This document shows positions 45,377 to 59,156 of a stretch of 64,000 nt of DNA, piece by piece. The notes under the pieces are model-generated. The model did no database searches and had not been told where the DNA came from. It saw nothing but the letters and a program-made list of their open reading frames with translations. The number at the start of each line of letters is the position of its first letter. The first letter of the stretch is position 1. This stretch comes from Hyperoplus lanceolatus. Its lineage: Eukaryota > Chordata > Actinopteri > Uranoscopiformes > Ammodytidae. The translations under genes and the position numbers were made by a program. The stretch covers positions 14,834,001 to 14,898,000 of the forward strand of contig CM049407.1 in assembly GCA_026929865.2 (NCBI GenBank). The letters are read 5' to 3'.

Positions 45377-46088
45377 TTACAGGATGACACAGCAGTTACT
45401 CTCCCCTGTCTTCTCTCTGTTCCTCTGACCTGGGAACAAGCACACAAACCAACACGATTGTCATTTCAAAACCTCTTTTACAAGACTTAAATCAACTCCA
45501 ATAAATGGGATCTGAAATACTTCCCTATATATTTCATTTTGCGTTGACAGTTTCCTAATTTTTTCTGGGGTTTTCTCATTTATAAACTAAACTGAACTGT
45601 GTTACTGAGGTCATTCTAATGATATACTTCACCTTATCTTGGGCTTATTTTAACCAAAATGTACAGCAAATAGAAGATGGCTTTTACTCTTTATTTGGTC
45701 TAATCCATGGGTAAAGTCAGCCTCAATCTCTTCATACTATCACCTTCTACTGGGAGACCTGTCAGCTAATATGATTTTTTACTCATAATATGATTTATAT
45801 TATCTGTGTATTCTACTGTATCTCGGGGTAACACTTCAGGGAGCCAATTATTTGCACCAGTGACCATTCCTAAAACAGAAGACATGTGTAGAGATAAAAA
45901 ATGGCCGGGAGCGGAACGTTTAAAGTTGTTTGGTGTGTGAAAGGCCCGCTGAAAGGAAAGAAGGGAGACGAGGGGGCCGGTTACCTTGGGAATTTGGCTC
46001 AGGCAAAGTCTCTCTGGCAACTAAATGCATCACTGTGGTCTTCCCCAAGGGCAGTTTGAGAGCTGGCAGGGGAGAAGTGAGGGAGAAG

Positions 46089-46126
<38 letters not shown>

Positions 46127-49100
46127 TGAGGTTATTCAATGAGCTACAGTATACCAGTCTTCACAAAGTCATTCGCCTCAGTCAGTGAGCCTCGGTATCA
46201 TCTTCAACAGCTTGCTGAAAACTGAGCAGATATATTATTTGAAAAAAAAAAAGAGTTTAAAAAAAAGCAACATGCTACATTTAAGCGGCTTCATGAAATC
46301 GTTCAACTATGGCTGAAGATGTCAGAATAAATGAGTGTGGGGTCATTTTGCTGCATGACAAAAATCTCTTGCAGGCGAGGAAAGGGCCTGAAATGGCAAA
46401 GAATTTAAAGCATCATTTAAACACAGGTCAGGTATTTCAAAAGGGGTGATTGGACTTCACATGACATTTTTCCCACTGCATGACAATATTCACATACTGC
46501 TCAATTTGCTACTAAAATCACCCATTTGATCATATGGCCATATTGTGATATATTGCATATTAATATCAGAAAATAATGTTACATTAACATAACTGAGCAT
46601 GGTGGTTAACTGTTATGGATTATTACTCATCTAAAGCTATCTAAGAGCAGATTACAATTAATGGAAAATATTAATAATGGCTGCCAGTTGGATATGCTAG
46701 CCTAAGCTCTTTAATATGGTATGTAAACAAAGGTGGCCCACCGTAGCTAACAACATGCCCAATTGTAGAGCTTAGGCTGTGATTTTGACAAAAAGTGATT
46801 TTGACAACAAGCCTTCTCCAGAATCTCTGACTCCAACTTTAGGAGGATTCTGTGTCAGCACACAAACATGTAAAAACACAGATAAGGGAATTCTCAGATA
46901 GATGGCAGTAATGGGAATTTAAAATGGTTAAGGACGGCCAAAACCACATTAGCCACACAAAACCCCAGTCAAATCAAAATTGGGTTAAGTCGACTTAAAA
47001 TAACTACAAGACAGGGGGAGCAGGGCAGTGAAGGTGCCTCAGAAAGAAGACCTCTTTTTTCTCTTCACTTGTGGCTTTCATTTCCACCCCCTTCCCCTCC
47101 TTTTCTGACTCTTCATTGTGCTAGTACTCTCAACGCCAGTCTTGCCCCTTTTTCCTGACCAGCCTCCTTCCCCTTCTTTTTCTGTATTTCCTCTCTCCTC
47201 CCTCTCTCCCTCAAAGCGGGCTTGTCCGGAGAGCACTGAGGTACCTCTGTTCTGCGGCTCAGGAAAGGACTGAGAACAGCAAAGAACTTTTCCAGCAACA
47301 CACTGCTGTGATTTTGTGTGCGTGTGTGTCTATGAGGAAAGAGAGGGAGTGTTTTCTTTTTTCTTCTGTGTTTTCTCACCTCCTAGTGTTACGTTGCCAT
47401 GTAGAAAGCGGCCCTGGTAGATCAGCCTCAGGATGTTAGGACTGCTGACCTGCTCTTCCTCCCAGTCTGAAAGAGGAAAAAAAGGGGGGGAGGGGGGGTC
47501 AGAGACACATGGAAAGGCAGTGTTTAAGATAAAAAACCAACACGAATGAAGACGGGTGACAAGCTCTCCTTTGCTTCTTCCTTATGGTGGTACAATGCCC
47601 ATTTTCAAAATGATCCCTCTTCTTAAAGTTTCCACATTATTTGACCTCTTCCCCCTAACACATCATCATCATCATCATCATCATTATTATTTGTATAATC
47701 TTTAAACTGAGGCAATGCAGGTTCAATAATGAAATGTCTTAACATTTTTATTGCCATCAGAAATTGGATTTGCTTCTTTTTTTAAACACACAGGGCATTA
47801 CTTGTTATAGGACTAATGCATGATGTTAAGCGTTGAATAAAAGCTATACAGCATTGTGAAAAGAAATCAGTCATTGCGTGGTGAAAGAAAAAGACAACCA
47901 AATATTTCAGATCACTAAAATGCAGAATGAACACAATTCGGTGCAGCACAGAATGTGCGAACGGGCCGAAGCAAAAAGAACACAAGGTGTGGCTTGGGAA
48001 GAGCCAGAGTCAAAAGTGAAGGCATTAAAAAATGAGAGAGAAAACAGCGGGGGGAGTTGAACGGCAGCACAGTCTGGCCACCAGATGTTAGTCAGCACCA
48101 ACACCCTGGGCTAAACTGGAGACAGAGTGCCTGCTCTGGGTCTCACGGGCTTTCAGAATCAGATCTGTTGTCTGGGAGGAACACAGGACGCTTCCAAAAA
48201 ATCTGACAGCAGTGAAAGGAAAACTCCCCTTGTCAACGAGTTTATCAGTATGATTTGTAGCTTTTTTTCTATGCACTGTGGGCTTCTCCTGAACTAGACT
48301 CCATTCACAGCGCCGTGGGAAAAGCTTACAGCCTGTTCGGATTTGAAGGTGGCGTGAGGTCGGCAATATCAAATGAATTGTAACACTGCTGAAGCAGCAG
48401 TTAGGCAGTGGGTGTATTACAGAGAGGGAGGTGGCTGTACTTGGATCCAACATTCCTTAATGCAATGACAATCATCCAGAGAGGAGCACAGTCAAATTAC
48501 CCTACACCAAAGAGTGGCATATTCACACACTCCTATATAGACATACATACAAAGTAATTAGCAGTGTCTTTGAATATGATCTCAATTCTCTGGAAGCACA
48601 GTGTAGCTCCTCAGCTGCCATTATCTTCCTAATATACAATACAGCCGATATAAAGTCAGATTTGTCTGATTTCCAAGTGCATAACAGCGGCTTAATTGTT
48701 AGCAAATAATAATCATACTGACACACTACACCAACCATACACTATAATGTGATTTATTACAAAATAACACAACATAAGAATACCCAAACTCAACAGACCG
48801 AAATTAGGTAAATGTTTACATTTAGCTGTTCATGTGAAGGAGGAGTAGCACAACTCTCACCTAAAATCACATTTATATCATATAACTCCTATTGGCTCAC
48901 ATAAACAATGTTACTGTCATCAGCAGATAAAATCATGCGCTTTACTTGGGACATGCATCTGTTGGTGAAACAGTGATCCAAGAAACACTACAAATTATTA
49001 TCCACATCTTACTTGTTTGCTACAAGAATAAAAATCTATGTATTATCATTTATTTTCACATATTCTTCATCCTGTGAACATTTGCACTGTTTCTAATTTG

Positions 49101-49619
49101 AGCTTCATGGCAACACAATTAAAACAGACAGAGGTTATTAAAGACAGTCCAAATTCTCCCTCAGAAGAGCAGAGCCATTCTCTGCTTACTTTTAGTTATG
49201 ATTCTTTCTGCTTTGCTGCCAATATATAACATAATTAACATACTTTTAAATAGGATTTTTAATTATTTTATTAGTTAAAGATCTCAATACTTCTTCAACC
49301 ACTGGCCACTATGGGGCAGAAGAAAAGACTCAGGTGAAAATGAATTATAGTCAAATTGTGAACTGAATTTAAAATAAAAATTGTCTGGATCGCCTCACAA
49401 TGATTTTATGTTTATTACAGGGACTTTGACAAGACAGCACAAACACCACTTCTTTATAAACTGGAACTGCCAGTAACAATCGCTGAGGCGTCTTAAATGG
49501 AGCTACTCACCCATGGGCCAGTTGTCATAGACATGTTTGGCAATGTCTGCTGCGGAGTCATTGGGGGAGAAGAGGAATTCTTTCGTCTTGCCGCTGACTA
49601 AAATAAGCCGCAGGTTTAT
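45377..49619 (-). CDS. ubl3: Ubiquitin-like protein 3 (membrane-anchored ubiquitin fold), exons 2 to last
   Basis: Four minus-strand exons join without a phase gap: 49511-49619, 47380-47466, 45985-46062 and 45377-45429 (stop TAA at 45377-45379). All have AG/GT borders. They encode 108 residues: INLRLILVSGKTKEFLFSPN, DSAADIAKHVYDNWPM, DWEEEQVSSPNILRLIYQGR, FLHGNVTLGALKLPLGKTTV, MHLVARETLPEPNSQGQRNR and EKTGESNCCVIL. This is near-identical to vertebrate UBL3, as I recall it, across the ubiquitin-like fold. The end CVIL is a CAAX box for prenylation, with a second Cys beside it. UBL3 sits at the plasma membrane and has been linked to protein sorting into small extracellular vesicles. The human protein has 117 residues, so only about nine N-terminal residues are missing. 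Their exon was not found here and probably lies beyond 64 kb. Introns are 2044, 1317 and 555 bp. No breaks are seen. Confidence 0.96.
46090..46122. repeat. GA dinucleotide array in a ubl3 intron
   Basis: About 14 GA units, near the acceptor side of the exon at 45985-46062. Read on the transcribed strand it is a CT run within 60 bases upstream of that exon's AG. Confidence 0.9.
46123..47379. other. ubl3 intron sequence
   Basis: Intron between the exons at 47380-47466 and 45985-46062. No element or second gene is recognised. Confidence 0.6.
47467..49510. other. ubl3 intron sequence
   Basis: Intron between the exons at 49511-49619 and 47380-47466. A G-run lies near 47485-47498 and an ATC array at 47662-47690. 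No other gene is recognised. Confidence 0.6.
47662..47690. repeat. ATC/ATT trinucleotide array
   Basis: About seven ATC units followed by ATT units, within a ubl3 intron. Confidence 0.9.
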
Positions 49620-51314
49620 CTGCAGCACAGATAGAAACAAGACATAAGAAACGTTTTTTCGACACATCAAACGGAGTGCAACACAAAAAAACGTCCCCAT
49701 AGGTCCCATTACATTTCTTTTTTTTTTTTTTTTTAAACAGCCATCAGTAAGCGCACAGTGAAGTAATTTAATAGGAAACAGGAGAAGGATATGATGATAG
49801 GACCTTAAAGGAGCATCCTTCCACAGGATCAACTCCCATCTGTCTGTCAAACTTCCTCTTCACTTTTCTCACATGTTGTCTTTGGTTCCCAACTCGGTCA
49901 CATACTGGCAGTTTCTTAGCTTCTCATATAATTGTTTTGACATACTTTATGATATGATTTTTTTTTTTTTATTTATTAAAATCTTCTCACATTTAACTGC
50001 AAATTAGAGTCATTATAAGATCTTTGTCATTTCAACACAATCATACTTGACTCTCAATGTGTAAAAAGCAGCCCACAAAGCAATGATCAATTAGCAGCTT
50101 TGGGAAAAACCAAAAGGCTGTAAAAATGTGCAGCCTGCCCCGAGGCTTATCCCCTGTAGTCAGCAGTGACAGCAAAGTAAAATAATAACGCTTTGAGACT
50201 CTTGTTCACAGTGGGCCTCTTTCTTCTATGTCCTTTACATGGAGGTCAGAGTAAGCTACTTGAAACAGCCACTCTGGAGAAGGTAGGGAATTGTCACTAT
50301 GACAGGTTCTACTACAACATAAAGATTACTGAGGTTGGCAAACATGAGATATCACACGTACGTATATCACATGTAATGACACCAACAAACACATATGATA
50401 TTTATCTTGCAAATAAACTCACACAATCGTGTACCAAAACAGAAAATGGACATCCGTTAGGGACCTGGTTGCTTTGCAAATTTATGCTGATTTTTCGCCC
50501 AGAATATTTAGAAACAATGGTCTAATTTGAACAAGATGGTTGGATGGAGAAATGACAGTTTAGCTGTGACTAAGCTGTGTTCTAGATCTGGATTATTGTC
50601 ACTCAAAGCACACTGTGCTATTGTACTGATATCATGGCCAGTGTTTCTGACAGCTATTTTCTACCACAAACTTTGAATGATCCAACTTTTCTAAAATACT
50701 GTGAATAAAACAGGAGCAACAACTGGATTAAACAACTACAATCATCAACTCAAAATTGACATCCTAATCATATGAAAGATGGCGCGGCAATTATAATACC
50801 TGGTCTCCCCACTTTACTCACTGTCATTTAAAAAAATGCCAACAAATAATGAGGGCAGAGGGGCACATTTTTAGTCGACATCTGACAAGGGTGATAACGC
50901 ACAGGAGGAGGGAGAGGTGCATGTGTTGCTAAGCAGCACTTCTCCATGTGTATCTCTCACCTTAAATCACCCAGAAACAGGTGAACTGAGCACAGCGTTA
51001 CTTTTTTCCATATACCCAATCATTTCAACTGCATGTAATTAGGATGCAGATCAGAAGTTATTTCTTAACCCTTCACGGGCACGACGTGTGCATTTAGCAG
51101 TGGCACAGTGTGCCTTTAAGAGCAAGAGCAAAGGTCTGCGGTGTGTGTGTATGCAGTTGGCTCACTGTGCTTGTGTGTCTTGCCTGCAGTGCGCGCATGG
51201 CACAAGAAGCAAGCGTGTGTCATTGTTCCTAGTGTGTTTCCATGTGCCAGGCGTCTGTTAGCCCCCACCCTAACCTACAACGTCGAGCAAGACGCACGCA
51301 CGCGCGCACGCGCG

Positions 51315-51377
<63 letters not shown>

Positions 51378-51725
51378 GGCTGCAGTGATGTAACCCAGCG
51401 AACACCAGCAGATTGAAACGGGGAGTGTGTAAGCACGATATGAAATCAGCTTATAGGTTTAAGAATGGGGGAGCCATACAGAAAGACGTAAACACACACA
51501 CATATATATAATTTATACAAAACAACTCAATCATCCGTTGATCCCACAGACATACAGTTCATATACATAGGTAAATGAATACGCTTCTAAGTGATCACAT
51601 GATCGTTCTGAGCTTCTGTTTTTGTATTTTCATGTATGCAGAATACTCATGGTCGGCCATGAAAAAACACTGTATGCAAATGCATGAAGCCAGGCAAAGA
51701 GTCAGAGACACCACACACTACTCCA
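49620..51725. other. Probable ubl3 intron 1, proximal part
   Basis: The acceptor side of the exon at 49511-49619 starts here (TTCTATCTGTGCTGCAG on the minus strand). No further exon is recognised. Contains T-runs (49718-49734 and 49959-49970) and a CA array. Confidence 0.5.
51293..51375. repeat. CG/CA then CA array
   Basis: An alternating purine-pyrimidine CGCGCACG stretch (51293-51318) runs into about 28 CA units. CG-CA alternation of this kind is a typical Z-DNA-prone sequence. Confidence 0.93.
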
Positions 51726-53184
51726 TAGGGATGGGAATTGATAAGAATTTAGCGATTCCGATTCCAGTTCTGCTTATCGATCCGGTTCCTTATTGATTCT
51801 CTTATCGATTCTCATTGGGTGAGAGAATATGTACAAATTAGTTTGTTTGTATTAACTCTCTTTAATATCTGATCAGAAGTGTCTAGTGTATGCATTGAAA
51901 GATTATCAAGCTACTTTAGGATTAGGAAATTGTCAATTTTAACATTAATTGGTCCAGACAATTTTTTTTTTTTGGTCTTTAAGGCCAAATGCCCTTATGT
52001 GCCCTACAAACTAAAAACACATACTTAAAACAGTCAAGGAAGAGCTTGTGCCTTTTGGAATATTAACAGTGCTCATTGGCACTTAAAACAGAATTCAACT
52101 GACAGAAAAAACACAAATAAGTCTTTTGAAAAGATAACACCAACTCTTTTTATGCAGAACAATTATCATGTTTCAGGAAGGATACGAGATCTTTAATGTA
52201 TGTTAAGTGTTATTATATGATTGCGCCCTTACTCTGAAAGGCCAACGTGATGATGTCACTATGTTAACGCCTCAGGTCAAACTGTCACGACTGCCCAGTA
52301 GACAGTCATGTAGGCTATTCAAGAAGAGAATAAATACGCCATAAAGGCTTTAAGAGAATGTATCACTTTGCTAATTCTTCACCACGCCAACGACAAGGAG
52401 TCACCGCTCCATCTCAGCTTTACAATGTACGCTGTTATGTTCACCGCGCTGTTTATTAGGCTAATATAATGTCCCTTCATCAGACACGTAGCGGATGGTT
52501 TTATACACATCGATCGCTCAAGTAATCCAAGGCAGAGCTTTTTGTATCGGGCAGAAAGCGTTATTTTAAGTGTGTCTTACTGTCTTTATAAAGCGTATTG
52601 TTAAAGTTTCCTTACCACCGGACCGCCGAGTCCCACTGTGTGTTGTTTTGCGTTCGTCCCCACTGCCGTGCTTCAAGGCAGCATTTAACAGCTGATTGGA
52701 AGCGAATAAGAAATCCTTTTTTCCTGTTTGTATGCTGCTCTCGCCTTTTTATGTAGGCTATCTCCCTCTTTCACTTGCCCACACCTAGGCTTACACACAC
52801 ATTAATTCATATAGCCTACATTGTATGTTCAAATCCAAGTGATGGGCAATTCTGGTGCCGAGTAAGGCAGCGGACGTTTAAACGTTCAACCGTCAGGATC
52901 GCAGTCTGCGTGCTTGCTTGTGCACGAGTCATTTGATGAAATGGAAACTTTACCGTATTGTTGCCTTTTCATGTGTAATACAACCACACTTTCGAGCGCT
53001 TCTGCCTCTACGTCATGTTTGCTGCGTTCTGAACCAAAACAAAGCAGCACGTGTCTGAAGTCATGACGCATTTGCTACGAGCGGAACCGATAAGCGGCAG
53101 GCATGTTAACGATTCCAAGGAATTGGTTGAGTCGGAACTCGGAACCGGGTCTGAACAAGAACCGGTTCTCGATTCCCATCCCTA
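51726..53184. mobile_element. hAT element in the probable ubl3 intron 1
   Basis: The ends are TAGGGATGGGAATTGATAAG and CTCGATTCCCATCCCTA, inverted at the outer 14 bases. A perfect 8-bp duplication CTACTCCA lies at 51718-51725 and 53185-53192. Subterminal words such as GATTCCGATTCC and CCGGTTC recur at both ends. It is 1459 bp with no transposase frame. Confidence 0.92.
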
Positions 53185-54852
53185 CTACTCCATGAGTGTG
53201 TGTACGTTGCACAACTTGAACTGCATTTTTAAAATCTGAAATGAATGATACACACAACAGACAGACACCAGCAACAATGAAGCGCTGTCTCCTGCTGTGG
53301 TCATGAGGGACAGTTTGAGTACAGTACAGATGCGATGCAGATCATGAAGCAGGAAATTACAGAGTGTTGGTTAGTGACTGGCTGAAAGTCATTTCATCCG
53401 CTCTTTATAAGTGAACAGCCAGAGGTTCACCACTTAACATAAGCGAGGTCTTCCTTCCAAGTTGAACACCTGGCCGTTACCATGGTGTTGCCATGGTGAC
53501 AGCCAGTGGTGGGTGGCTTAACCTGATCACACCGACAAGATAGTTCTACTCCCCCTCCCTTCTCCCTCCTGCCCATTTCCCTCTGTGTCACATCCTCTTG
53601 TCTTCCTCTTCTTGCAGCACTCTCTGCATCCCCAGCCTCCCTCCCTCCCTCGGATTCTCTCTGTCTCTCTAACCCACTCTGTCAATCTCTTTAGCTTTTC
53701 ACAGTGAACCGTGGAGGACTGCACAAGGCCAGTAACAAGATGCCCTCAATTAAACAAACTCTTCCTTCTTTGTTTTCTCATTTCTTGCAGGTCATTTTCT
53801 CTCCTCACACGGACAGGTGACAGACACTAGAAAAATCGAGAGATACGTAACACATAAAGATTTGTCCACCCAAGGTGCAATTGTTATCGTTATTGGATAG
53901 TTTGATGAATTATCAAAGTTATCCAAAATCAAATGATATAGCCTTCGCAGTCATCGGCTCTCCACCCCATATAATGATATAATTGGCTAGCCAATTGAAG
54001 CTCTCCCACTAGCATCATCAAAACACAAAATTAGGGGATGTCTCTTCAGAAAGTGGTGAGCAAACCCTTATGTAGAGTTCAGGGTTATGCACAATCAACA
54101 GAGGAGCGACACATTATTTGTCACCCGGCTGTATCTCTACAGGTCAGCTCTTGCCACCTGCTTTCCTGCCCTTTGTCGTGATTTAAATCAAAGTCTAAAC
54201 TCTCTCTTGCTGATTGTACTCTCCCTGAGGGTCGCTTTCCTCGGTTGCCATCCTCCCTGGACTGTCTTCCGCAGAGGGCCTGGTAATGAGGTTTCACAGC
54301 CGGCTTGGGGAAGTGTATTCAATTACATTCTATTCTTTGTAACAAATACAACAGCTCCAGGTATTTGGAGGGGGGCAGTGTTTTGCGCACTCATGCATAA
54401 GCACACATATGCAGTACAAACACATATCTGCAGGCAGATAGGCAGTTACTCAAAGAGCATGTCCTCGGCTACAACCAGTCTCACTCTGACAGGAGTGAGT
54501 ACAACATTACCTCAAAGTGAGTATTTGAAGGTATTTGTATGTTCTGGTATCTGAATGCTGAAACATACTGGTGCAGAGGCTTCTGGGGAAAACATTTAAA
54601 TAAAAGGAACAGGATACATTTGTGTGAAACTGGTGACACAGCTCCCCAAATTGTGAAGGCTCCACTGCAAACTATAGACTTTAAGACACAGTCATAATGT
54701 TGCCCTGCTGCCAAGTAGGGCCATGATGTGAACATGTGAAGTAAGCAAACCCTCTTGGCTAAACACTGTTTGTACACGGTGGAGGAACGGGGAAATTCAA
54801 TGTCATGTATAATTATTTCTCCCTGAGTACCTCTCTCAACTCTTTCTCAAGG

Positions 54853-55009
<157 letters not shown>

Positions 55010-55860
55010 ACAAGTGCATTAAAGAGCATTGCTGCTCTTTGGACCCTCTGCAGCAGTCAACAACAAATTATAGTGGGAAGTCTTCCTGTGGGAATATATT
55101 AGAGCAGCTTTATAGGTAGTCTATGCAGTAGGGTTAGCCCCTGCAATCAGCGTGAATTCCTAACCATATGAAGAGGAGGTGGGCGATTAGCCCGACTGGG
55201 GTCTGCTTAAAACAAAAGCCAGCTGGATCCAGCAGCCCAGTCTGCCTTTGACTTGCCCATTAAATCTGGAGGAAATGTCGACTGTAAACTCAAGAATGTA
55301 GCAACACAGTACTGTGAGAATACAAATCACAAGAATTATCAGTCACTGACTTTACTGATATTACTTGAGGACAATTTTTTTTTAGCACCGCTTTCTGGCA
55401 GTATAAAAATTAAAACGAATATTAACAGCTACAAAACAGGCGATGTTCAGAATTATTGGACAAACTGTGACTAAGTTGGAAGGAAAATATCAAAAATAGC
55501 ACTGAGAAAGGTAATTTATTTTGTTAGTCAAGACTGAGTAATAAAACAGCTTTTGAGCTCATATTGATTTTGCAAACATAAAGTGTTACAGCAGTTAGCC
55601 CCTCATTAGCACACAAATTATATCATGAAGCAATTGGGTTTTTTCCATTATCAAAAAGAGCATCAGTGTACATGATGGAACGACAGGCTGGATGCCCATA
55701 TCAGGAGAGCTGCAGCTTCACACCTCAGATGTTACAACAGCGAGCAAGCTCACAGGAAAACAAACTCTTTTGATTTATCAAATCGCCTCATTTTGAGTTT
55801 GACATATTTAGTACAACATTATAAATAGTGTTTTATTGTTTGTTTGAGTTCCTTTGTGCG

Positions 55861-55924
55861 CACACACACACAAACATACACACACTCACACACACAAACA
55901 TACATACACACACACACACACACA
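55861..55924. repeat. Interrupted CA array
   Basis: CA units with AAACATA and CTCA interruptions. Confidence 0.9.
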
Positions 55925-56599
55925 AACATACAGTTACGTAACAGATACAATAAACAAAGCCTGAGGCAAGGGTTTGTAATCTTAGTGTCTCAGTGAATGT
56001 GTGTCTGACTGTTTTGAGGGTAGTGTGTGTTAGTGCAATCTGTTCTAAACTTAATTTGCTACTTTGATTTTCCTTCTGTAGAATGCGATTCCCTGTAATA
56101 CTTATTTTAAGACCCAGACACATTATTGGCTGGAGAAGTAAACCTACAAGCCTAGTTTCATTTTGGGCAGGAGCAGAAATGTGTTTCACTAAATACAAGG
56201 GCAAACAGCTTCAATATTTAATTCAATTAAAGTTACAATTGAAGATGAAAATGAGCCGCAAACTTTTGGCTTAAAAGCTTTACTTTAGAAACTTGTGGGA
56301 GGCACCATATGCTTTTTGTAGCGATCATCATTATCTTATGTGACGTCATATCATAGTCATAACACATTGTTAATGCATGGCATTTATTTGAATCATCAAT
56401 ATATCTAAGCAAAGTATGAGTTGAGGGTTATGTGGATACGTGCATAGCACAAACATTCGTGTCACTGTAGTCTGCAGTAAATATCTATTAATAAACTATA
56501 GGACCTTGGCCCAGCAGAGGTTTGTTCATAATTAACTATGATCTTTATTATGTTTTTACGGGAACTTGCCTATAAATGCCAGTGTATCATGGTTTCGTA

Positions 56600-56862
56600 T
56601 GAACTACTTTACAAACTGATTGTTATACAGAACACACACCTTTTGCAACACATTAGGTATCTGTTGTTTCCATCTTGCCCTTTGTACTGCGTTATTTTAC
56701 CGTTTGTGTTCTGTGTTGTGTCTCCTGTATGTTTAGTTAGTCTGTAACTTTGTGTTGCTGCTGATGCCTACCTGAACAGGTCTCTCTTGTAAATGAGACC
56801 CTGAGTCTCAATGAGATTTTACCTGTATAAATAAAGGTTAATAAAAATAAAAAAATCAATCA
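56600..56862 (+). mobile_element. 3' tail of a non-LTR retroelement
   Basis: The stretch GAGTCTCAATGAGATTTTAC, then CTGTATAAATAAAGGTTAAT and an A-rich end, matches a 3' tail I know to be dispersed in fish genomes. No coding part is present, so it is a severely 5'-truncated copy. The left boundary is approximate and the clade is not assigned. Confidence 0.5.
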
Positions 56863-58968
56863 TATGTGGAAGATAAAAGGACGAAGGTTGAAGACAAAAC
56901 ATTTAATAAAACATCTAAACTGTAAAACCGAGTAAGACAGTTTAGTCTGCAAGTTGTGTACACAACACGCAAAGTCAAACAAACTGACAGGAAGAAGACC
57001 GGATGAGAATCTTTCCAACAGGTTCCTGACTGAGAGGAAGCTATGATCTCGTTCTCTAAAGCTTTTATCTGAAGACAAATTGTTTGTTTTTTTGTTTTCT
57101 TTTTTTCTGTTACACAAGCAAAAAGCCAGCTCTCGCCAGGCGGTCTGACTGGTCAAGGCATACTCCAACACTGCTGATTGTGCCTACAGTCAAGCTCTGC
57201 AGGTTACCATGCCAACACTTGTGGTATCCAGGCAGTGAGCTAGTTAGTCATCTGTGCAGTTTGGTCCTGTTTTTCTGCATGTTCACCATGTGGAAAGCCT
57301 CCCAGACACTGTGTAATCAGTGCAAAATATGACATGATATAATGTGCCATTAACGTACGACACAAGCTGGTCTTTAGTGTGATTACGGGTGCTTTTGTAT
57401 TTTTGTTATCACTGAAGGAACACCTTTTAAGCTGTTACATTATTCATTTCCATGAGGAGTTAGTTTTCAGATTTTGCAGTTCTGTAGAATCTAAAATACG
57501 TTTAGGGGCTATGATGATTTTTACGCACATGCTTCAGTGAAGTCAAGATTAAACATTTCTTATGTGTTCAGTTCCGGTGACTTACTACCAGCAGGAAATG
57601 CATCAGGAAAACCCTTTCTGGCACTACTACTTTTTGCCTCTGAAAAGGCAAATTAAAGTTAAGAAATATTAGCTTTAATTTGATTAAAGGTTGTATTTAT
57701 GAAACCTGTACCCTTGTCATATGACTGGTGGTCATATGACAATGGTTTGGTTTGATTCACTCTCACGTCTCGCTGCTCTCACAGTGTGGTTTCCGGTCGC
57801 AGGAGGCAGCTGCTGGCACACTACTTGCTGCTCAGCACCAGACTGCAGACATACACAGCTAGCTAGCGGCTAGTAGCTAGTGGAGCCTTTAGCAGCTAAA
57901 GAGCCAGACGTTTCCCTCAGGAGTTGGTGTAAACATAAAAAGAGCTTCTTCTTGTTGGACGGGCATTAATCATTTAAGAGACTATTGTAAGAGAGACTGC
58001 AGGAGCCAACACCACTGACCTTTATCAGAGGCACTTTCTGGTGCATCATGCTAACTTCCTGTGGCAGAGGAAGCCTATGGCTACAATACATGCATTGCAG
58101 TAAATGCTATAATTATAAGGGGAAACATATAATTGTCTTCTTGACTGACCCTTTAGATTTCTCAAGGTGTCAGCTATGAACGGTAGCCTATATTATTCCA
58201 CCGCTGTGGTTATATAGCTCTTGGTTTTGGATCCATGAAACAAAAACATGTCAGTACTCCCTTCTCCTTTAAGTTAAGCTCTCGCTACCGTCATATGTCT
58301 CATTACCCAGTTGCCCCTGTAATAACTCTTTAAGCCTTTGTCTTTGTGTATTGTCATTCTAAAAGACCTATCCTTTTGATATGCTCACGTCCTCAGCACA
58401 GCCAGAATCCACTCGGCTCCCCTATTTGGCTCTCGATCAGCTGTTTCCCGCGCTCCAGCTGGCATTGTACCTGACAGCTACCTGCTCTCTGTCCTGCCTC
58501 TTCATCACTGCCTTCTCCCCGTTTTACAAACAGATAACCCTTTAATCCATCAGCTGCTTCTTGGCTCTCCAGAAGCAAGGAAGAGTTCCATTTCACGCTG
58601 TCACAGCCACTCCCGGTGTCTTCACTCAAAAAAACCTGCCACTCTTTAAACTTGCGCGAATGCACACACACACACACACACACACGGGGCTACATTCCTC
58701 TCTCCCGACAGATATATGAGCCTTTGATCACACGTTCTACCCATCGCTACACCTCTCTTTGATCAAAGCCGTCACAAGAGGTGGACGTGGGGTTTACGTG
58801 GCACGGCTGTATGCCTCCCCCTCCAATATCTGTCAATGGCTTCTCTTCACACTTCAAAATGGCTGGCTGGTCAAAGTCCCAGGGCCAAAGGAATTAGCAT
58901 GCCAGTGTGAGCCCATGCCAGAAACTGAAGCATGCTGCTAACCACTAGCAGCAGCACACCTTGCTGGG

Positions 58969-59156
<188 letters not shown>

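Noticed and set aside
50193-50525. Open frame whose start looks like a signal peptide (LLFTVGLFLLCPLHGG)
   Set aside because: It begins at a TTG, not an ATG, has no recognised family, and lies in what is probably ubl3 intron 1. Chance is the simplest reading.
54087-54554. Plus-strand frame of 155 residues
   Set aside because: No domain, low-complexity His/Thr-rich patches and no splice context. It lies in probable intron sequence.
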